From Pseudomonas sp. RIT-PI-AD (GTDB taxonomy: Bacteria; Pseudomonadota; Gammaproteobacteria; Pseudomonadales; Pseudomonadaceae): a stretch of DNA of 64,000 nucleotides. Location of the stretch: assembly GCF_025642785.1 (NCBI RefSeq), contig NZ_JANZKU010000001.1:62001-126000 (forward strand). Reading direction: 5' to 3'. How positions within the stretch are numbered: the stretch's first letter is position 1; each line of letters opens with the position of its first letter. Shown one piece after another: positions 58,332 to 64,000 of this stretch. A model generated the notes under the pieces. The model ran no database searches, had not been told where the DNA came from, and saw nothing but the letters and a program-made list of their open reading frames with translations. The translations under genes were made by a program, and so were the position numbers.

Positions 58332-58885
58332 GCCGGTCCCCAGCCCTTGAAGCCGAGGAAGGCCAGGCCCATCAGGCCGGCCGCGATGAGGCGCAGCGGC
58401 ACGCCCTGGAAGGGCGCCGGCACGTCGCCTGCCGCGCTGCGCGCGAGCAGGTCGGCGAACGCGCGCAGCACCAGCCAGAAGCCCAGCCCACCGCCCAGGC
58501 CGAAGGCCAGCGCCGCGGCGAAGCTCGCCGGGCTGGCCGCCTGCAGCAGAGCGCCGAGCCCGGCGCCGTTGGCCAGCAACGGCAGCCGGAGGCCCGCGGT
58601 CGGCCACGCCGGGCGCCAGCTTCGCAGCAGGCGCAGCACCAGGTTCGCCAGCAGGGCCAGCAGCGGCAGGGCGAACAGCGGTTGCAGGGCTTCCAGCGCC
58701 AGGGGCCGCAGCAGCAGGTGTTGCAGGGCCCAGCCCAGCGGCGCGGCGATGGCGATCAGCAGGGCGCCGGCCGGGCCGAGCACGGCGGCCGGGTCCTGGC
58801 GCAGCGAGTCGGCGGCGAGGGGCAGGCCTAGGACGAGGTTGCTGACCAGCGCGGCGCCGATCAGGGCAAGGAGGAAGTCGGTCAT
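58328..58885 (-). CDS. rnfA: Rnf complex membrane subunit RnfA-like (divergent)
   Basis: A 185-residue protein with six spans. The N-terminus ([20 protein letters not shown]) and the C-terminus ([29 protein letters not shown]) clearly match RnfA. Both Cys that in RnfA help bind the intramembrane [2Fe-2S] cluster are missing: LGLCPFMG corresponds to LGLPLAAD, and TTNCAVLG to LANGAGLG. It is first in the operon rnfA-B-D-G-E-nth. I chose the start at 58885. Confidence 0.85.
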   Translation of the reverse strand: MTDFLLALIGAALVSNLVLGLPLAADSLRQDPAAVLGPAGALLIAIAAPLGWALQHLLLRPLALEALQPLFALPLLALLANLVLRLLRSWRPAWPTAGLRLPLLANGAGLGALLQAASPASFAAALAFGLGGGLGFWLVLRAFADLLARSAAGDVPAPFQGVPLRLIAAGLMGLAFLGFKGWGPA

Positions 58886-59014
58886 GCGCGCCCAGGAGGA
58901 GGAATCGCGAAGGTTCGGCCGGGCATTATCCGGGATGCGCCGGAACCGGTACAACCCGCATGCGCCGTCGTGCCGACCATCAAGGGCGATGGCTGCCGTC
59001 GCCCGGCGCGGACG

Positions 59015-59824
59015 TCATCGGCGCGGGCGGGTGGCCCGGCGCCAGAGCGCGCGGACCAGCAGGGCCAGGGGAAACAGCAGCAGGGCGAAGGGGATGCCGT
59101 AGCCGAGCAGGCCGAGCGCCTGGGCGGCGCCGTCGGCGAGGTTATCGAGCAGGCCATCGGCGGCGCGGGCGATGCGCTGCACGCGCCCGTCCGCCGCCGC
59201 GTCGGCGCTGAAGTCGAGGGTCAGCAGGTTGGTGGAGAGGCGCCGGCGTTGCTCGGCGGCGGTCTGTTCCAGGCCGGCGAGCTGGGTCTCCACGTCGGCG
59301 AGCTCGCGGGCCAGGGCGAGCATGTCGCTGACGCTCAGGTCGCGGCGCGCCTGATAGCCCAGCAAGGTCTCGCGCTGACGCTCCAGGCGTTCGCGCTGGC
59401 GCTGGTTGTCCTCCACCGCCTGGGCCAAGTCCTGGGCCCGGGTGCTGCGGCTTTCCAGCACGCCTTCGCCGGCGGCCAGGCCGACCAGTCCCTCGACGCC
59501 TTCTGGAACGACGCGCAGGCTCAGGCTGCCGGCGCGGTAGCGACCGCCGTGCTGTTCGACGCTCAACAGCGCGCAAGGCCCGAAGCGGTTCGTCACGCAG
59601 GCGTCGCGGGTCGCGGCCAGGCGCGGTTCGATGAGCGCCTCGGGCAGGCGGATGGCGACCCGATGCTCGTAGGCGAGGAAGGCCTCGGGGGCGCCGCGCT
59701 CGCCTTGCAGCGGCGCGGCGCCGCTGGCCGGTGCCTGCCGGTCGCCCTCGGAACAGCCGGCCAGGGCCAGCGCGACCAGCAGGGCGAACCCCGCGGCCAG
59801 GCGGCCCGGCGAAGGCGTGGCCAT
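59015..59824 (-). CDS. DUF4349-type lipoprotein
   Basis: A 269-residue predicted lipoprotein: lipobox LALAGC (Cys near residue 24), a folded domain (about 50-140), a coiled-coil stretch (DNQRQRERLERQRETLLGYQ, then ELADVETQLAGLEQTAAEQRRRL), and a C-terminal membrane helix (YGIPFALLLFPLALLVRALW) with a basic tail. This layout fits DUF4349. The role is unknown. It begins 11 bases after the metG stop on the same strand, so it may be read through from metG. Confidence 0.8.
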   Translation of the reverse strand: MATPSPGRLAAGFALLVALALAGCSEGDRQAPASGAAPLQGERGAPEAFLAYEHRVAIRLPEALIEPRLAATRDACVTNRFGPCALLSVEQHGGRYRAGSLSLRVVPEGVEGLVGLAAGEGVLESRSTRAQDLAQAVEDNQRQRERLERQRETLLGYQARRDLSVSDMLALARELADVETQLAGLEQTAAEQRRRLSTNLLTLDFSADAAADGRVQRIARAADGLLDNLADGAAQALGLLGYGIPFALLLFPLALLVRALWRRATRPRR

Positions 59825-59835
59825 CGGGCGGCGGC

Positions 59836-61881
59836 CTACTTGACCCGTTGTCCGGGCTTGGCGCCGCTGTCCGGGCTGAGCAGATAGATCTCCTCGCCCC
59901 CGGGACCGGCGGCCAGCACCATGCCTTCGGAGACGCCGAACTTCATCTTGCGCGCCGCCAGGTTGGCGACGTACAGGGTCAGGCGGCCCTCCAGCGTGCT
60001 CGGGTCGGGGTAGGCACTCTTGATGCCGGAAAACACGTTGCGCTTCTCGTCGCCGATGTCGAGGCTCAGGCGCAGCAGCTTGTCCGCGCCCTCGACGAAC
60101 TCGCACTTCTCGATCAGGGCGATGCGCAGGTCGACGGCGGCGAAGGCGTCGAAGGCGATCTCGGCGGCCAGCGGGTCCTTCTTCAGCTCGCCGTTGCCGT
60201 GCGTCTGGCCGGCACCGGCTTCGGCGGCGGCGAGGTCTTCCTTGGAGGCTTCGATCATGGCGTCGATTCTCGCGGGTTCGATGCGGGTCAGCAGGGGGGT
60301 GAAGGCGTTCAACCGGTGGTCGGCCAGGCGGGAGCCATGGTCGTCCCAGCTCAGCGGCGGCACGTCGAGGAAAGCCTCGGCGGCGGCGGCGAGCTTCGGC
60401 AGCACCGGCTTGAGGAAGATCACCAGTTGGCGGAACAGGTTGATGCCCAGGGCGCAGACGGCCTGCACCTCGGCCTGTTTGCCGTCCTGCTTGGCCAGGG
60501 CCCAGGGGGCCTTGTCGGCGATCCAGGCGTTGGCGCGATCGGCCAGGGCCATGATCTCGCGCATGGCGCGGGCGAAGTCGCGGGCCTCGTAGGCCTCGGC
60601 GATGGACGGCGCGGCTTCGGCGAACGCGGCGCTGAGCTCGGGTGCGGCGTCGCCGGCGACCAGCACGCCGGCATTGCCCTTGTGGATGAAGCCGGCGCAG
60701 CGGCTGGCGATGTTGACCACCTTGCCGACCAGGTCGGAATTGACCTTCTGCACGAAGTCCTCGAGGTTCAGGTCGAGGTCGTCGACGCCGCGGCCGAGCT
60801 TGCTCGCGTAGTAGTAGCGCAAGTATTCCGGGTCGAGGTGATCGAGGTAGGTGCGCGCCTTGATGAAGGTGCCGCGGGACTTGGACATCTTCTGCCCGTT
60901 CACCGTCAGGTAACCGTGCACGTTGATCGCGGTCGGCTTGCGGTAGCCGGCGCCTTCGAGCATCGCCGGCCAGAACAGGGCGTGGAAGTTGACGATGTCC
61001 TTGCCGATGAAGTGATACAGCTCGGCCGTCGAGTCCTTGCCCCAGAACGCGTCGAAGTCCAGCTCGGGGCGGCGCGCGCAAAGGTTCTTGAAGCTGGCCA
61101 TGTAGCCGATCGGCGCGTCCAGCCAGACGTAGAAGTACTTGCCCGGCTCGCCGGGGATCTCGAAGCCGAAGTAGGGTGCGTCGCGGCTGATGTCCCATTC
61201 CTGCAGGCCGGCGTTCAGCCATTCGGCGATCTTGTTGGCCACCGATTCCTGCAGGGCGCCGCTGCGGGTCCAGCCCTCGAGCATCGCCTGGAAGTCCGGC
61301 AGCTTGAAGAAGAAGTGCTTGGAGTCCTTGAGCACCGGCACCGCGCCGGAGATGGCCGAGCGCGGGTCCTTGAGGTCGGTGGGCGCGTAGGTGGCGCCGC
61401 ACTTCTCGCAGTTGTCGCCGTACTGGTCCTCGGCCGCGCATTTCGGGCAGGTGCCCTTGATGAAGCGGTCGGCGAGGAACATGCCTTTTTCCGGATCGAA
61501 GTACTGGGTCACCGAGCGTGTGGCGATGTGCCCGGCGTCGCGCAGCTTCAGGTAGATGGCGGCGGACAGCTCGCGGTTTTCCTCGGCGTGGGTCGAGTGG
61601 AAGTTGTCGAACGCCACGCCGAAGTCGGCGAAGTCGGCGCTGTGCTCGGCCTGCACGCCGGCGATCAGTTGTTCCGGGGTGATGCCTTCCTTCTCCGCGC
61701 GCAGCATGATCGCCGAGCCGTGGGCGTCGTCGGCGCAGACGTAGACGCACTGGTTGCCGCGCAGCTTCTGGAAACGCACCCACATGTCGGTCTGCACGTA
61801 CTCGAGCATGTGGCCGAGGTGGATCGAACCGTTGGCGTAGGGCAGGGCGCTGGTGACGAGGATCTTGCGGGCTTCGGACAT
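59836..61881 (-). CDS. metG: methionyl-tRNA synthetase
   Basis: A 681-residue class I synthetase that charges tRNA(Met). The HIGH variant HLGH is near residue 21, the zinc knuckles CPKC and CEKC lie around 145-160, and KMSKSR around 335. The C-terminal 105 residues are the EMAP-like tRNA-binding and dimerisation domain ([18 protein letters not shown]). The start at 61881 ([18 protein letters not shown]) is the conserved one. It is divergent from apbC with 177 bases between. Confidence 0.98.
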   Translation of the reverse strand: MSEARKILVTSALPYANGSIHLGHMLEYVQTDMWVRFQKLRGNQCVYVCADDAHGSAIMLRAEKEGITPEQLIAGVQAEHSADFADFGVAFDNFHSTHAEENRELSAAIYLKLRDAGHIATRSVTQYFDPEKGMFLADRFIKGTCPKCAAEDQYGDNCEKCGATYAPTDLKDPRSAISGAVPVLKDSKHFFFKLPDFQAMLEGWTRSGALQESVANKIAEWLNAGLQEWDISRDAPYFGFEIPGEPGKYFYVWLDAPIGYMASFKNLCARRPELDFDAFWGKDSTAELYHFIGKDIVNFHALFWPAMLEGAGYRKPTAINVHGYLTVNGQKMSKSRGTFIKARTYLDHLDPEYLRYYYASKLGRGVDDLDLNLEDFVQKVNSDLVGKVVNIASRCAGFIHKGNAGVLVAGDAAPELSAAFAEAAPSIAEAYEARDFARAMREIMALADRANAWIADKAPWALAKQDGKQAEVQAVCALGINLFRQLVIFLKPVLPKLAAAAEAFLDVPPLSWDDHGSRLADHRLNAFTPLLTRIEPARIDAMIEASKEDLAAAEAGAGQTHGNGELKKDPLAAEIAFDAFAAVDLRIALIEKCEFVEGADKLLRLSLDIGDEKRNVFSGIKSAYPDPSTLEGRLTLYVANLAARKMKFGVSEGMVLAAGPGGEEIYLLSPDSGAKPGQRVK

Positions 61882-62058
61882 GGTGATCGGCTGCACGGGG
61901 AAACGAGGGAAGTCGGCAACTATATAGGCGCGAGCGTTTTTTTTCACCCGCGCCGGCGGCGCCGTTGCCGTGGCGATGTCCCCGCCAAGTCCGCGGCCTT
62001 TCCCGGGAAGCCCTGGGGTAGGATAGGCGCCTGTTTCGCTTAGCCTTCGGAGTGTCAC

Positions 62059-63150
62059 ATGAGTGCGATCACCCGCGCCGTGGTGGAAGCCACCCTGCGT
62101 CAGTACACCGATCCCCACCTCGACCAGGACCCGGTCAGCGCCGGTTGCCTGCGCGAGGTCGACATCCAGGGCAGCCGGGTCCGCGTGCGCCTGGAGCTGG
62201 GCTATGCCGCCGGGCTGTTCAAGAACGGCTGGGCGCAGACCCTGCGGATGGCCCTGGAAGGCCTCGACGGCGTGGACGCCGCCGAGGTCCAGGTGGACTG
62301 CCGGATCGAGGCGCACAAGGCCCAGGACCAGGTTCCGGCGCTGGCCAACGTGAAGAACATCATCGCCGTGGCCTCGGGCAAGGGCGGCGTCGGCAAGTCC
62401 ACCACCGCCGCCAACCTGGCCCTGGCGCTGACCCGCGAGGGCGCGCGGGTGGGTATCCTCGACGCGGATATCTACGGCCCCAGCCAGGGCATCATGTTCG
62501 GCCTGCCGGAGGGCAGCCGTCCGCAGGTGCGCGACCAGAAATGGTTCGTGCCGCTGCAGGCCCACGGCGTCCAGGTGATGTCCATGGCCTTCCTCACCGA
62601 CGACAACACCCCGGTGGTCTGGCGCGGGCCGATGGTTTCCGGCGCGCTGCTCCAGTTGATCACCCAGAGCGCCTGGGACGACCTCGACTACCTGGTGGTG
62701 GACATGCCGCCGGGTACCGGCGACATCCACCTGACCCTGGCGCAGAAGGTCCCGGTGGCCGGCGCGGTGATCGTCACCACGCCCCAGGACCTGGCCTTGC
62801 TGGACGCGAAGAAGGGCGTGGAGATGTTCCGCAAGGTGAACATCCCGGTACTCGGCGTGGTGGAGAACATGGCGGTGCACATCTGCTCCCACTGCGGGCA
62901 CGTCGAGCACCTGTTCGGCGAGGGCGGCGGCGGCAAGCTGGCCGCCCAGTACGACGTCGACCTGCTGGCGTCGCTGCCGCTGTCCCTGGCGATCCGCGAG
63001 CAGTCCGACGGCGGCCGGCCGACCGCCATCGCCGACCCGGAAAGCCAGATCGCCATGATCTACCAGAACATGGCCCGCAGCGTCGGCGCGCGCATCGCCC
63101 AGGGCGGCCAGGCCGGCGCCATGCCGAACATCGTCATCAGCGACGATTGA
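62059..63150 (+). CDS. apbC: iron-sulfur cluster carrier ATPase ApbC/Mrp
   Basis: A 363-residue P-loop ATPase that carries Fe-S clusters to apoproteins in the cytoplasm. Residues about 1-85 are the DUF59/MIP18 domain. The deviant Walker [10 protein letters not shown] lies at about 109-117. The CXXC cluster ligand pair is in [11 protein letters not shown] (near 277-280). It is divergent from metG, a conserved arrangement in proteobacteria, and ends in a very strong hairpin. Confidence 0.97.
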   Translation: MSAITRAVVEATLRQYTDPHLDQDPVSAGCLREVDIQGSRVRVRLELGYAAGLFKNGWAQTLRMALEGLDGVDAAEVQVDCRIEAHKAQDQVPALANVKNIIAVASGKGGVGKSTTAANLALALTREGARVGILDADIYGPSQGIMFGLPEGSRPQVRDQKWFVPLQAHGVQVMSMAFLTDDNTPVVWRGPMVSGALLQLITQSAWDDLDYLVVDMPPGTGDIHLTLAQKVPVAGAVIVTTPQDLALLDAKKGVEMFRKVNIPVLGVVENMAVHICSHCGHVEHLFGEGGGGKLAAQYDVDLLASLPLSLAIREQSDGGRPTAIADPESQIAMIYQNMARSVGARIAQGGQAGAMPNIVISDD

Positions 63151-63156
63151 GCCGTC

Positions 63157-63186
63157 GCGCCGGGCGCGGATCGCCGCGCCCGGCGC
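63157..63186 (+). terminator. strong hairpin after apbC
   Basis: A perfect 13-bp GC stem with an ATCG loop starting 7 bases after the apbC stop. Only CGTTCTCC follows, so the T tract is poor but the stem is exceptionally stable. Confidence 0.65.
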
Positions 63187-63420
63187 CGTTCTCCGGCCCG
63201 CAGGCATCCGCCGCGGGAACCGGCGAACCCATGCCGCCACCCGGGTTCCGGGCATTTCCTGCAACTATTTGTAACCCCGTCGAGTCCCTTCTAGCAGAGC
63301 GGGCAGCCGGTCGCGCGTTTCGCGGTTTCGCGATCCCGTCCCTGCCCAGCGGCTTCCCCGCCCCCGTGACGCCCGTCCGGCGCCGGCGCGGAAGGCCTTT
63401 CACCTGTCAGAGGAGGCAAC

Positions 63421-64000
63421 ATGAGCAAGACTGTCGGCGATCACCTGCTGGAACGGCTGAGCCAGTGGGGCGTCAAGCGGATCTTCGGTTACCCCGGCGA
63501 CGGCATCAACGGCATCATGGGGGCGATGGGCCGCCACGCCGAGGACTTCGACTACATCCGCGTGCGGCATGAGGAAATGGCCGCCTTCATGGCTGGCGCC
63601 CATGCCAAGTTCACCGGCGAGGTCGGCGTCTGCATGGCCACTTCCGGGCCGGGCGCGATCCACCTGCTCAACGGCCTCTACGACGCGAAGATGGACCACA
63701 TGCCGGTGCTGGCCATCGTCGGCCAGCAGGCGGCGTCCTCGCTGGGCAGCGACTACCAGCAGGAAGTCGACCTGCAGACGCTGTTCAAGGACGTCTCCGC
63801 TTACGTGGAAACCGTGGTCACCCCCGCGCAACTGCGCCACGTGGTCGACCGCGCGCTGCGCATCGCCATCGCTGAGCGGCAGATCGCCACGGTGATCATT
63901 CCCAACGACATCCAGCAGATGCCCGCGGTGGAAAGCCCGCCCCACGTCCATGGCAACGTGCTTTCCGGCACCGGGGTCCCCCAGCCGCGGCCCTATCCCC
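63421..64000 (+). CDS. thiamine-diphosphate-dependent enzyme, pyruvate oxidase type (partial)
   Basis: The gene starts at 63421 behind a GAGGAGG ribosome site and runs off the right edge; 193 residues are visible. They form the N-terminal ThDP-binding domain: FGYPGDGINGIMGAMG, the catalytic Glu in RHEEMAAFMAGAHAKFTG (residue about 51), and TSGPGAIHLLNGLYDAKMDHMPVLAI. This fits PoxB-like pyruvate oxidase or the related YdaP-type proteins rather than acetolactate synthase, but the distinguishing C-terminal part is outside the window. Confidence 0.88.
   Translation, partial: MSKTVGDHLLERLSQWGVKRIFGYPGDGINGIMGAMGRHAEDFDYIRVRHEEMAAFMAGAHAKFTGEVGVCMATSGPGAIHLLNGLYDAKMDHMPVLAIVGQQAASSLGSDYQQEVDLQTLFKDVSAYVETVVTPAQLRHVVDRALRIAIAERQIATVIIPNDIQQMPAVESPPHVHGNVLSGTGVPQPRPYP

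Overview
The window is GC-rich chromosomal DNA from a gammaproteobacterium, almost certainly a Pseudomonas near the P. aeruginosa group. The evidence is the content and order of the housekeeping blocks: minCDE beside an RluA enzyme and an M18 aminopeptidase, the glpF-glpK-glpR-glpD glycerol regulon, argF, the run rnt-pyrC-motY-argG, rnf-nth, and metG-apbC. The species is not resolved. Several blocks are in an order I do not recall from P. aeruginosa PAO1, and the rnf locus is atypical.

Region by region. (1) 1-4.9 kb: an ABC importer operon on the minus strand (binding protein, phosphatase-fold enzyme, two permeases, ATPase cut by the window edge) faces a GntR/HutC-type regulator, with two matching operator-like palindromes in the intergenic region. 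(2) 5.0-7.0 kb: an AT-rich island with a candidate SleB-like peptidoglycan hydrolase and two tandem paralogous periplasmic proteins, laid out like a toxic effector with duplicated immunity genes. (3) 7.3-14 kb: GFA-family protein, aminopeptidase, pseudouridine synthase, minCDE, a lipid A acyltransferase and a patatin. (4) 14-17.4 kb: an iron-uptake-type DUF3649-PepSY-DUF3325 operon with a Fur-like site nearby, and a pirin. (5) 17.5-25.9 kb: the glycerol regulon with two GlpR-type operators, plus a second glycerol kinase, YbaK and a PhzF-family protein. (6) 25.9-36 kb: orphan ABC ATPase, argF, a secreted protein of unknown function, a small HD hydrolase, a lipoprotein nuclease, RraB, rnt, pyrC, motY, argG. 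(7) 36.5-53.3 kb: a TTG-started quinone reductase, then an 11-gene biosynthetic and export operon and a MerR regulator. (8) 53.8-64 kb: a PA3496-family small protein, nth, an Rnf-like operon with no rnfC, a DUF4349 lipoprotein, metG, apbC and the start of a thiamine-diphosphate oxidase gene.

The most interesting locus is 37.9-53.3 kb. One tightly coupled operon encodes an acyl carrier protein with a C-terminal zinc ribbon, two complete ketosynthases each followed by a ketosynthase-like partner lacking the catalytic residues, and a 956-residue fusion of a class III aminotransferase with a cyanobacterial-type acyl-ACP reductase. These are followed by two short-chain dehydrogenases and an envelope trio: DUF1302-like outer-membrane protein, LolA-like periplasmic protein and RND/MMPL transporter. 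The logical product is a long-chain primary amine made on the ACP, released as an aldehyde, transaminated and moved to the cell envelope. The promoter has a 20-bp spacer filled by a dyad, the geometry of MerR activation, and a merR gene closes the locus. I know of no characterised pathway with this exact layout.
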